From contig NZ_JASJOU010000018.1 in NCBI RefSeq assembly GCF_030068605.1, positions 1-64,000 on the forward strand: a stretch of DNA of 64,000 nt. The letters are read 5' to 3'. The notes under the pieces were generated by a model that had not been told where the DNA came from, ran no database searches, and was given only the letters and a program-made list of their open reading frames with translations. The position numbers and the translations under genes are program-made. Positions 53,027 to 61,517 of the stretch are shown piece after piece. Source of the DNA: Xanthocytophaga agilis. Its GTDB lineage: Bacteria; Bacteroidota; Bacteroidia; Cytophagales; 172606-1. The stretch's first letter is position 1; each line of letters begins with the position of its first letter.

Positions 53027-55606
53027 CTAGAAAGCAGGAAAAAAGAGAGTGAATGTAGCTCCCTTACCTAGTTCACTACTTGCCATGATAGTTCCGCCAT
53101 GATTAGTCACCACTTTCTCACAGATTGCCAATCCAATTCCTGTTCCGCTGTACTCCTGCTTGCTGTGTAAGCGCTGGAACATCTGAAAGATCCGCTCGGC
53201 ATACGCGGGCTCAAATCCAATTCCATTGTCTGAGACCTCAATCCGGTGATAGTGTTGAAGGTATTGTTTGCTATTGCGGTTTATTCTACCTGCAATGGGT
53301 AAGGCCGAAGCGGAAATCAGCTGATACTTTACTTCTATGAAAGGGGCTACATCCGGCTTGTGAAATTTGAGCGCATTAGAAAGCAGATTCTGAAACAGTT
53401 GTGCTAACTGGGAAGCATCCCCCTCAATAACTGGTAAAGGATCAACCTGAATACGGGCTTGGGTTTCCTCCATGAGTAGCTCCAGCTCAATAAGAACTGA
53501 ATTGATCACCTGGTTTAAAGGAACAGGTGCTAAACTGTCTTTTTGAGTCGAGATTTTTGAGAAGGTGAGTAGATCTCTGATCAGAATCGACATCCGGTTG
53601 GCCGCCGATTGCATGCGTTGTAGGAATTGAATGCCTTCGCCTAACTGAGCGCCATACTGGCTTTGCAACAGATTACCAAAAGATTGCACCTTTCGAAGGG
53701 GCTCCTGCAGATCATGGCTAGCAATCGATGCAAACTGCTCCAGATTTTCATTGGAGCGAGCCAGTAATTGATTGGCTTCCAAGAGATCTTCATTGGAATG
53801 TTTCAAATCCGTTAGCAAGTGCTCTTGTTGCTGCTGCAACTTTTTGACAGACGTAAAGTCATGAAAGGTAACGAGCAAATCCTCATCGAGCTTCCTGGCC
53901 GACACATCCATCCAAACATCGAACTCTTCAGTCAGATAATTCTGTTCAAAACGGATCGGTTCTCTGGTAAGCCATACCTGACAATACTTTTCAAATACCC
54001 CATTGCTAAAATATACCGGAAAACACTCTCCATGAAGCCTACCTATAAGTTGGTTTATAGGACTGGAGGCATAGCTGGCAAGGGCTTTATTGACAGTTTT
54101 AAAACGAAAATCAATAATAGTGCCTTCCTGGCTCCAAACCGGCTTAGCCAGAAAGATACCTGTTTGGGTGCTATCAATGACAGTTTGCAACTGAATGGCT
54201 GAGGCTTCAAGTGAGAGCTTGTCACGCCTGCTTTCGGTAATATCAATAAAAGTCTGAACCAACCCATTTTCGCCTAACGGAGCAATGGAAAGATGAAACC
54301 ATCCCTGAAAAGCGTCTCTTTTGTAGTAAAATTCCGTTTGGGCAGCTTTACCGCTTTGGAGCACCTGGCAGTTGATTTGGAAGAGTTCTGAATCCAGAAT
54401 ACCAGGAAAAACTGTTGAGTATTTTTTACCTTCTGCTGCTTGCTGGCTTATTCCCAATATACGGCTAAAGGACTTATTGACTTTGATAATTTCAAAGTCT
54501 ACCATCTCCCCATCCCTATCTCTCACTGCCTGATAGGCAAAGATACCATTTTGGGAGGCATCCAATATACTATCAAGCAAGAGGGTCTGCTGCTGGTTGA
54601 TTTGCTCTTGTAACTTGGTTTGGGAAATGTCAATATAATTGAGCAGATATCCGTCTGCAAATTTAACAAAAGAATAGGCTATCCATTTTTTCAGATGGAT
54701 AGAATAATATTCCAGGTATTCGGTTTTGTCCTGCTCGACGACCTGACGGCAAATGTCAAAAAAATGAGAAGTACCCTGACGCAATGCAATTAATTCTCTG
54801 ACCGAATAGGTATAAAGCTCCTCTAGCGTAAACCCTGTAATTTCGGAGCATTTCCGATTACCAATCTTCATTCTAAAATCAACTATCTCTCCTTTTGTAT
54901 CCCTGACCGATTCATAAAGAGCAGCTCCATAAGGAGAATGTTCTAGCAGATTATTCAAAAGTTGTGTCTGCCGTTCTTTTTCCATCTGAGCTTTTACCAG
55001 TTCGGTACGGTCACGGGTAATGCTTAAAACGCCATTATTAACCTTACTTCGCTGTACATTAAAATACCGGTCCAATAAAGGGCTGTGATAGGTAAATTCA
55101 CTATGCTCACCACTATTCCACACCTGCAGACACTGTTCAAAAATACGACTTCGGGAAACAGGGTCCATTAATGGTGTTTCCAATACAGAAGAATGCAAAA
55201 CCTGCTCCCGGTTTGCATTCAAAATTCGACAGGCGGCAGCATTGCAATAGGCTACCTGAAAATCAGTTACTATACGTAAATCGTTTCCTACAAGTATATC
55301 CGTTACACCAGCTGATTCTGTTTTATCAGCTGAGTCTGTCCTGTCAATGGATATGTTGAACTGGTGAACAGTCCGATCAGGAAAAGGCTTGTGTTGCAGA
55401 TCACTATGCTGATTGCTGTCCAGGTTCGTATGGGAAGATGTTGACAGCATACTAGGCAGATCTTGCTTACTTCTATCCAAGTCTGAAAAGACAGGTATAA
55501 ACCAGACTACGGAATCAGGCTGACTATCAAATAGCTGTGAAATTAATAATTCGTTTTGGTGCTCGGGATACATCAACTTATCTTCATTCATCTTATCTTG
55601 GTTCAT
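53027..55606 (-). CDS. Multi-PAS sensor histidine kinase
   Basis: An 859-residue soluble hybrid-less kinase. Four consecutive PAS domains occupy about 95-610; successive domains share the recognisable phrases GNRKCSEITGFTLEEL, VNKSFSRILGISQQAA and VNKALASYASSPINQLIG. A coiled linker follows, then HisKA with ASHDLQEPLRKVQSFG (phospho-acceptor His about 635), and HATPase with ISVSDNGIGFEP-like N/G boxes (DNGIGFEPAYAERIF, GTGIGLAICEKVV). No transmembrane helix, so it senses cytoplasmic signals. No response regulator is adjacent. Its kinase core is strikingly similar to that of the CHASE3 kinase at 57109. Confidence 0.92.
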   Translation of the reverse strand: MNQDKMNEDKLMYPEHQNELLISQLFDSQPDSVVWFIPVFSDLDRSKQDLPSMLSTSSHTNLDSNQHSDLQHKPFPDRTVHQFNISIDRTDSADKTESAGVTDILVGNDLRIVTDFQVAYCNAAACRILNANREQVLHSSVLETPLMDPVSRSRIFEQCLQVWNSGEHSEFTYHSPLLDRYFNVQRSKVNNGVLSITRDRTELVKAQMEKERQTQLLNNLLEHSPYGAALYESVRDTKGEIVDFRMKIGNRKCSEITGFTLEELYTYSVRELIALRQGTSHFFDICRQVVEQDKTEYLEYYSIHLKKWIAYSFVKFADGYLLNYIDISQTKLQEQINQQQTLLLDSILDASQNGIFAYQAVRDRDGEMVDFEIIKVNKSFSRILGISQQAAEGKKYSTVFPGILDSELFQINCQVLQSGKAAQTEFYYKRDAFQGWFHLSIAPLGENGLVQTFIDITESRRDKLSLEASAIQLQTVIDSTQTGIFLAKPVWSQEGTIIDFRFKTVNKALASYASSPINQLIGRLHGECFPVYFSNGVFEKYCQVWLTREPIRFEQNYLTEEFDVWMDVSARKLDEDLLVTFHDFTSVKKLQQQQEHLLTDLKHSNEDLLEANQLLARSNENLEQFASIASHDLQEPLRKVQSFGNLLQSQYGAQLGEGIQFLQRMQSAANRMSILIRDLLTFSKISTQKDSLAPVPLNQVINSVLIELELLMEETQARIQVDPLPVIEGDASQLAQLFQNLLSNALKFHKPDVAPFIEVKYQLISASALPIAGRINRNSKQYLQHYHRIEVSDNGIGFEPAYAERIFQMFQRLHSKQEYSGTGIGLAICEKVVTNHGGTIMASSELGKGATFTLFFPAF

Positions 55607-56315
55607 CGCAGTTAGTTATAAAATGGTAGAATAGAATAAGACTTTGCCCTGAACGCTTTCTCTGAATGCTTTCCCTAAATGCAGTTTGATCTCAGACCAC
55701 AGTTCAGATAAGATTGGAATAAGATACTATTGAAGCATCGCATCGGGCAATCCCTTTTCTGAAGACATTAAACCGAGCAATAGTAAAAACCGTGCTCTTT
55801 ATTTCTAAACTTCCCTGCCTATTTGTTACTCTCTCATGCTGCCCTATCAGTTTTACCATTATGTTTAACCCATACTGATAGGCATTTGCTTAGCATTCAA
55901 CTAATGAAACTATAATTTGTTCAAATTCTTTTGATAAACAGGTCTGCAAAGAAACACATGTAGTAGACTTTGTTTAATAGTAGCTAAACAAGTAAGATAG
56001 TATCTTACGAACAAAAATAAGGATAAGTTCCAACCGTTAACTTATTTCTATTACATATCTTCTGTGCAATGCACTTATACTATGCACCTAGGATGACTGG
56101 GAGGATATATCAGCAGGATATTTGCAGAATCGATGTTAGTAAAATCCTTCAGATACAGATTGTATCGGATTATGTGTAGAATTGTGTGGCCGAAATGATT
56201 GATGATCCTCTTTCTTATGGCTGGTGTGTTACTAAGTCTAGTGCATCCGTTTAAGTACATCGTTCCATTGCCAAGCCTTTAAATGAAAGAATACTCAATT
56301 AGGTTACAGAGTATG
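55607..56315. other. Intergenic region upstream of the PAS kinase
   Basis: About 700 bp without protein-like frames. It includes the dyad GTAAGATA-G-TATCTTAC at 55992-56008. Confidence 0.45.
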
Positions 56316-56867
56316 CTACTTTTTTTCAACGAAAGCTCTTATTTTCTCAACACTCATACGATCGTTCAAACGCTCAGAATAATGAACCTGCTCAATAATG
56401 AGGCCTTCAGATAATAGGAATTCAGCAGGCATCGTATTAAAGGCCTCTCCTTCAGCCATCGCATGTAGCGGTACACCCAGCGAGGAGGCTTTAAACGCTG
56501 TTTGTACAAAAGAAGAAATATGACTCATAGTGGCTTTATAGCTGGAAGGCTCGAGTCCATAGGCACTGTACCATCTTTTTTCAGGGTCAGAAATCAAAGG
56601 GATTGGGGAAATTTCTTTGTGAAAAATACTTTGTAACAAGACATTTTCTGGCGATTCAAAGAAAAAAATCATCTCAAGGCCTTTTTCGAGTAATTCTTCC
56701 CTTACTTTCAACAGTTTATGAACTCTAATATTACAAAACGGACAACCAGCATGTCGGAAAAAGCCAACAAATACTTTTTTATCCTTATACTCTTCCAGAT
56801 CTATCATTCTTCCATAAATATCTTTTAATCTAAATACTGGCGCAGAAAGATTTTGTACTAGTTTCAT
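56316..56867 (-). CDS. AhpC/TSA-like redoxin
   Basis: About 183 residues from Met8 (56867); a start at 56888 is also possible. Thioredoxin fold of the peroxiredoxin-like group: a long first strand (KVFVGFFRHAGCPFCNIRVHK) with Cys49 and Cys52 (numbered from the first Met), then FFFESPENV and PLISDPEKRWYSAYGLEP, typical of peroxiredoxin-like family 2 proteins. It probably reduces peroxides or disulfides in the cytoplasm. It lies between the two histidine kinases, is monocistronic, and has a perfect 16-bp palindrome directly upstream. Confidence 0.85.
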   Translation of the reverse strand: MKLVQNLSAPVFRLKDIYGRMIDLEEYKDKKVFVGFFRHAGCPFCNIRVHKLLKVREELLEKGLEMIFFFESPENVLLQSIFHKEISPIPLISDPEKRWYSAYGLEPSSYKATMSHISSFVQTAFKASSLGVPLHAMAEGEAFNTMPAEFLLSEGLIIEQVHYSERLNDRMSVEKIRAFVEKK

Positions 56868-56890
56868 TGACTTTTTTATTTTACACAATC

Positions 56891-56906
56891 TAAGTATTAA
56901 TACTTA
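56891..56906. promoter_or_regulatory. Perfect 16-bp palindrome before the redoxin gene
   Basis: TAAGTATTAATACTTA reads identically on both strands and lies 2 bp before the upstream start, 23 bp before the preferred start. A dimeric-repressor operator is the obvious candidate. Confidence 0.65.
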
Positions 56907-57108
56907 ACTATACTTAGTAGGTAACCTAAGAATCAAAAGGATAGATTAGTACAGGAGCTAGGTGTAATAGCTAGGCATAGTAGGGAGTCAATAGTTAAAT
57001 GGGACTTACCGCTTATAAAGTCTGATTGTACTTTGTCTGCAAAGTATGAATATAGATTATAAATTAGGATAAAGCGCTATCAAAGACTATATATGTAAAT
57101 ATATAGAA

Positions 57109-58635
57109 TCAATCTTTTAATACAGGGCATTCTACAGGTAAAAATAGCGTAAAGGTAGCTCCCTGTCCTATCTGGCTTGAAGCAATAATAGCACCTTGAT
57201 GGTTAAGAACCACTTTCTGACAAATGGCAAGTCCTATACCGGTTCCTTCATATTCGTTTTTACTGTGTAAGCGCTGGAATACCTGGAAGATACGCTCGGC
57301 ATACTCAGCTTCAAAACCGATCCCGTTATCTGAAATGACGATACGGTGATACAACTGCGAGCTGTGTCCTATTCGTACTGCAGCTGGAAGCTCTTCTTTT
57401 GTAACCTTTTGGTAGTGAATGGTAATATAAGGTGGTATATCCTTAAGGCGAAATTTTAATGAGTTACTCAACAGGTTTAGAAACAGTTGTTCAAGCTGTA
57501 AGCTATCGCCTGTTATAACAGGCAACGGATCAATCTGAATTTGGGCAGCAGTTTCTTCGATACGAAGTTCGAGTTGCGTTAAGACGTTGTGTAGTACCTG
57601 ATCTAAAGCTACCCGGCCAAGTGGCTGTTGAGAAGCAGTTAACTTGGATAAAGTAAGCAAGTCCTTTATCAAAGTTGACATGCGATTGGCGGCTGATTGC
57701 ATCCGTTCCAGAAGAGAGATGCCCTCACCTAATGCCTCACTGTGTTTGATTTTGAGCGTATGAGCGAAAACCTGAATCTTGCGAAGTGGTTCCTGCAGAT
57801 CATGTGAGGCCATATAAGCAAATCGTTCCAGTTCAGTATTGGAATAATGTAATTGTTCATTGGTAATAAGTAATTCTTCATTGGTAGTTTGTAGTTCCTC
57901 ATTGGTGTGAGCCAGTTCGTCATTGGTATGAGCCAGTTGTTGATTAGTCTGCTGGAGCTGCTCATTAAGCAGGCTAAGCTGACTTTCATATTCGACTCTT
58001 TTCTGAAGCAGATACTTTATCACCGTAAAGGTTAACAGAACGATGAGTACATAGGAGATAATAATCCAATACATACTGTATTGTGCTCTTAAAATCGATT
58101 GATCCAGCTCCCTGGTTCGTATCCCGAGCAATGTTTTTTCTTCCTGTTCAAAGATAAAGAGCAACTGTTTGATCTGATCCATTCGTTGTTTTCCTACCTT
58201 TGAATGATAAAACTCATTCATTTTCTCAGGGTGTGTATTGGTTAATTCAATACCTTGTACGGTAACCTCTAGTTTTTTTTGGACAGCCTGCCGAATGGCC
58301 GGGATCCTGGCCTGCTGGGTAGGATTATCTTTGGTAAGACTTTCCAGTCTGATAATGGAATACTCCACTGAGTCAATCCCTTGAAAGTAGGCTTCCAGAT
58401 AGGTACTGTCTTTCGTTAACGAGTACCCTCTCTGTCCGCTTTCGGCATCTTTGAGCAAGGATAAAACAGTTTCAGTAGTTAATAAGACCTGATTGGTATG
58501 GTTGACCCATTTACTTTTATCAATAAGCATATGCATGCTTCGGTAAGCCAATAGTCCGGTTAGCAACAGCACCAATGCACCTGTCAGGTAAGCTATAAAA
58601 AAAGTGATGCGAAGTTTGTGATCTTTCTGAGCCAT
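57109..58635 (-). CDS. CHASE3-domain sensor histidine kinase
   Basis: A 508-residue membrane kinase. TM1 spans 10-32, an extracytoplasmic CHASE3-like helical domain spans about 38-182 (DAESGQRGYSLTKDSTYLEAY is the family hallmark), and TM2 spans 188-208. A coiled-coil linker made of a heptad array (TNQQLAH, TNDELAH, TNEELQT, TNEELLI) precedes HisKA with MASHDLQEP (His278). HATPase has DNGIGFEAEYAERIF and GTGIGLAICQKVV. The kinase core closely resembles that of the PAS kinase at 53027, indicating swapping of sensor modules onto one core. Orphan, with no adjacent regulator. Confidence 0.93.
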   Translation of the reverse strand: MAQKDHKLRITFFIAYLTGALVLLLTGLLAYRSMHMLIDKSKWVNHTNQVLLTTETVLSLLKDAESGQRGYSLTKDSTYLEAYFQGIDSVEYSIIRLESLTKDNPTQQARIPAIRQAVQKKLEVTVQGIELTNTHPEKMNEFYHSKVGKQRMDQIKQLLFIFEQEEKTLLGIRTRELDQSILRAQYSMYWIIISYVLIVLLTFTVIKYLLQKRVEYESQLSLLNEQLQQTNQQLAHTNDELAHTNEELQTTNEELLITNEQLHYSNTELERFAYMASHDLQEPLRKIQVFAHTLKIKHSEALGEGISLLERMQSAANRMSTLIKDLLTLSKLTASQQPLGRVALDQVLHNVLTQLELRIEETAAQIQIDPLPVITGDSLQLEQLFLNLLSNSLKFRLKDIPPYITIHYQKVTKEELPAAVRIGHSSQLYHRIVISDNGIGFEAEYAERIFQVFQRLHSKNEYEGTGIGLAICQKVVLNHQGAIIASSQIGQGATFTLFLPVECPVLKD

Positions 58636-58931
58636 AAACTTTGTAAAATTACCGCCTCATCTGTCTCCTCTCAGGCAAAACACTACTAAGGGAGCGTTCT
58701 AAGTTGGTCATTGGTAAACATCCATGCCATGTTAACTATCCCTATAAAGTGGTATATATATGCTGTAGTATATATATGATTTATTCACTATCAGTGTAAC
58801 AATACTCAACAGTGTCTCTTTTTCCTCAAGTATCAATGCTTCTACAGTTATCTGATCCTATAGGATTACCTGGATTGATAAGCCATATAAGCCTGTCTTA
58901 AAAATTTGAGTCTTTCTATTCACACATTACC

Positions 58932-58995
58932 ATCTTTAGCATATCCATTATTTAGCGTATCCGTTATTCATCGTATCTGCTATTCATCGTATCCG
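58932..58995. repeat. Four-copy 16-bp tandem repeat
   Basis: Units at 58932, 58948, 58964 and 58980 read ATCTTTAGCATATCCA, TTATTTAGCGTATCCG, TTATTCATCGTATCTG, CTATTCATCGTATCCG. Confidence 0.85.
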
Positions 58996-59198
58996 TTTGA
59001 CGGACTGCCTGAACTGGGTGCTTATCCAAATGGATACTAAGAATTCTCAACGAAAGAGCAAGTGTATCGCTACTGTATTGCTTGTTGTAGCCTAGGGATT
59101 GTTGCACTGCTAACGTCTCAATAGTGAGTCAAATAGAGTCGCAATACAACCGATTGCTTACTTTCAATCTATAATCATGTTTTTTTACTATAATCCTC

Positions 59199-59244
59199 AA
59201 TCATGTTTTCACCATAATCATGTTTTCACCATAATCCTGTTTTT
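59199..59244. repeat. 17-bp tandem repeat
   Basis: AATCATGTTTTCACCAT at 59199-59215 and 59216-59232, then a partial copy from 59233, with a related copy also before 59199. Confidence 0.85.
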
Positions 59245-59541
59245 GCTACCGTTTTTTGTTCTGATATCCAAAAAAATCATTCCCTTATTTTTGACCTGGA
59301 TTCAAGTCCGATACCTTCCTCAAACGATTATCCATCCCGAATCTGCTTTCTTGGGCGTGCTCTCAATTGTGTTCTTTATCTCAATTGTGGCCTTCAGATC
59401 AGTTCCTTTTGAAAGCAAAATACCCTAAGCATGATACCTTGGTTAAAAGCATACTGGCAAAGGGGTCTTTTTAAAGATCATATTCTTTATATGGTATTGG
59501 GCATTGATGCAAGCCTGCTGGTAACCGTTTTGTATTGTAGC

Positions 59542-59577
59542 TGTTGGTCGTTTCTTATTTGTTGGTCGTTTCTTATC
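59542..59577. repeat. 18-bp tandem repeat
   Basis: TGTTGGTCGTTTCTTATT at 59542-59559 is followed by the same unit with one change at 59560-59577. Confidence 0.9.
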
Positions 59578-59764
59578 CGACATACTGTTATCAAGCCATA
59601 CGGTAGTCATTGTATTTTTGCAAAATACTACATCTGCAGGCCGACTGTGGTTTTTCGATTGGCTGTCGGCAAAACAAATTGTTCTGTAGTAAGCATATAA
59701 TACGAAACTAGTAGAGTAGCAGCAAAGTAACTGGAAATGGGTTCAATCAGCCTGGCGGAAATCC

Positions 59765-59798
59765 CCACTCTCTGAGAAATACCTACTCTCTGAATAAG
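59765..59798. repeat. 17-bp imperfect tandem repeat
   Basis: CCACTCTCTGAGAAATA (59765-59781) is followed by CCTACTCTCTGAATAAG (59782-59798). Confidence 0.7.
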
Positions 59799-59916
59799 TT
59801 CTTGCCAGCAGTGCCCCAGAGCGGATGGATAAGAGCTCGTAGCAGAATGGGCGCGTTGGATGTGATTCGGTTTTTACTGACCCGTTACCAATTTGTCCCC
59901 AAAGGACGAGGCGAGA

Positions 59917-59947
59917 ACCGCTGCCCGAAACTGTTTCGGGCAGCGGT
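59917..59947. terminator. Perfect 14-bp hairpin downstream of the BLUF gene
   Basis: ACCGCTGCCCGAAA (59917-59930) pairs perfectly with 59934-59947 around CTG. It begins 14 bp after the BLUF stop. No U-run follows, so it may work as an RNA 3' stabiliser rather than a classic terminator. Confidence 0.6.
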
Positions 59948-59960
59948 CATGCCTTGCAGA

Positions 59961-60404
59961 TTATGCCTTTACAGGCTGGGCAATCGGTTCGAAAAACTTT
60001 TTAAGCAGTATCAGTGCCCGTGAGTCGGATTGAGTCTGTCCGGTCAGTAATTGTTGGAATGTCTGCTTGTCCTGGCCGGTGATATCGGTTCTGAATGCCA
60101 GTTCACTGTGGGAAAGAGCTTTGGTAGCCATATGCCAGCTGGGGAAAGCCCGCTCGGAAACAGGCCCGTAGCAGATCATACGAACCTGCCCGTGCCGTGG
60201 ATCGGTTTTGATCTGGTCGTACAGGCTCAGAATTGTCTTTGCATCCCCTTCCAGATACTGAATGAAGTTGGTTTCCGAATAGAGCAGTACCCCGGTGATG
60301 TCCAGGCTTGCATTGTTTTTCTGGCATGAGGCCACTATTTTTTCGATCTCGGCTGCAGTGCAACTGCTTTTTCGCGAGGAAACGTAAACCAATTGTGATA
60401 ACAT
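59961..60404 (-). CDS. BLUF-domain blue-light sensor protein
   Basis: A 147-residue protein that is almost entirely a BLUF domain. Flavin-site residues are visible: Tyr7 in LVYVSS, Asn31 in the KNNASLDITG loop, Gln49 in FIQYLEGD, and Trp90/Met92 in PSWHM. Also typical is DPRHGQVRMI. BLUF proteins bind FAD and shift a hydrogen-bond network on blue-light absorption. The short helical C-terminus (LLTGQTQSDSRALILLKKFFEP) has no output domain, so it would act through a partner protein. No partner is adjacent. Confidence 0.93.
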   Translation of the reverse strand: MLSQLVYVSSRKSSCTAAEIEKIVASCQKNNASLDITGVLLYSETNFIQYLEGDAKTILSLYDQIKTDPRHGQVRMICYGPVSERAFPSWHMATKALSHSELAFRTDITGQDKQTFQQLLTGQTQSDSRALILLKKFFEPIAQPVKA

Positions 60405-60668
60405 AAGAATGTAAAGGATATATGTTAAAATAAATTAAAATTATAGATTAAAATTGGCAGTCAAGAAAACATGCAGTCAAAGACCACTGCAGGCAGGAAA
60501 CAATGATGGTGCATCTCTGATATGTAATGCCAATGACATTCTCTTAGCTGAATACAACAAACCAGCTATAGGTAACTATATATAAATGCAACCTCGACAG
60601 TGATCAGACACAAGATAATAATAAGTGCCAGCCGGGCACGAGGTTGGGGCTGGTCAGGCAACAACTGG
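60405..60668. other. Spacer upstream of the BLUF gene
   Basis: AT-rich, no gene. It should contain the BLUF promoter. Confidence 0.35.
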
Positions 60669-61124
60669 TCAGGTAGTAGGCAGCGGCTCCTGCAAATCAT
60701 AGTAGGCCACAAAGCAAAGCGTTCCAGCTTGGAAGCCTGCAACTGGTGGTTGGCTTTTGGTCAGCCAGTGCCCGATTAGACTTTCCCGCTTAGACTTACT
60801 GAGCTGCCCGGTCCGTAGGTGATGATTTCCCCCCAGCTTTTGGGGGAATGTCTTTTGCGTTATGATTCGACCAAAGGAGTTGGTCACTGGCTTAGCCCGA
60901 GGAATGCCAGCGGTACTGTCCGGCGTCATTTCTGAGCGCAACTCGTGATGAAGCAAATAATCACTGACAACCATGATTCGTAAGCTGTTCAGTCTGCTTC
61001 CTTGTTCTGGAGATGCTTCATGTATTCCCACGAATCCCACATATTTTCCACTCTGGAATACTCCCTTCACCTGCTGGAAAGCTACTCGTTGGTATCTGTC
61101 ATGTCCGAGACCCAGACTACCCAT
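60669..61124 (-). CDS. Doubtful hypothetical frame
   Basis: A 151-codon frame of unusual composition, GC-richer than its surroundings. Text such as RESLIGHWLTKSQPPVAGFQ looks protein-like but matches no family I know. Its upstream side runs into a 16-bp tandem duplication. It may be a scrap of a longer gene. Confidence 0.25.
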   Translation of the reverse strand: MGSLGLGHDRYQRVAFQQVKGVFQSGKYVGFVGIHEASPEQGSRLNSLRIMVVSDYLLHHELRSEMTPDSTAGIPRAKPVTNSFGRIITQKTFPQKLGGNHHLRTGQLSKSKRESLIGHWLTKSQPPVAGFQAGTLCFVAYYDLQEPLPTT

Positions 61125-61128
61125 CTAC

Positions 61129-61160
61129 ATTGAGCAGATACAGGATTGAGCAGATACAGG
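61129..61160. repeat. Perfect 16-bp tandem duplication
   Basis: ATTGAGCAGATACAGG is present at 61129-61144 and again at 61145-61160 without a mismatch. The rest of 61161-61517 holds nothing recognised. Confidence 0.95.
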
Positions 61161-61517
61161 GGACTAACCTGCTGGAGAAGTACCAATCCATAAGTATCGT
61201 ACAGACAAACAATCAGATGCAGAAATGAATTTGCAAACAAGGCCAAAAGGAACGTGTCTAATCCGGATTCATACCAACAAAGGCGTTTCTGTGCAAGAGG
61301 TAGTTGTTGAGTAAAATCAATTTTATCTCAGAAAAGAATCTGAGATAGAATTATACGATAGTGGAAAACACCTTAGTGTAGAGTGGATTTATCAGAATAT
61401 GCAATTTTGCATATTGGTCTGGCAAAAAGGAACATTATGTATTAATTGAGTCTTATCGGTCATACCAGCCCGAAAACATGTCTTCTCAAGCTCTTTTGAC
61501 TTTACTCTTTTCAAGAC

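Larger units (their letters stand above)
58636..59916. other. 1.3-kb spacer with several tandem duplications
   Basis: Two adjacent plus-strand frames (59177-59428 and 59431-59700) are hydrophobic and may be remains of a membrane protein, but no family fits. The region is dominated by short tandem repeats listed separately. Confidence 0.4.

Noticed and set aside
53027-58635. Single duplicated kinase gene or assembly duplication
   Set aside because: Only the catalytic cores are alike; the sensor halves and DNA sequence differ, so these are true paralogues.
59177-59700. Pair of adjacent hydrophobic plus-strand frames as a two-gene membrane module
   Set aside because: They contain slippage repeats, lack a family match, and switch frame in protein-like stretches; a remnant at best.
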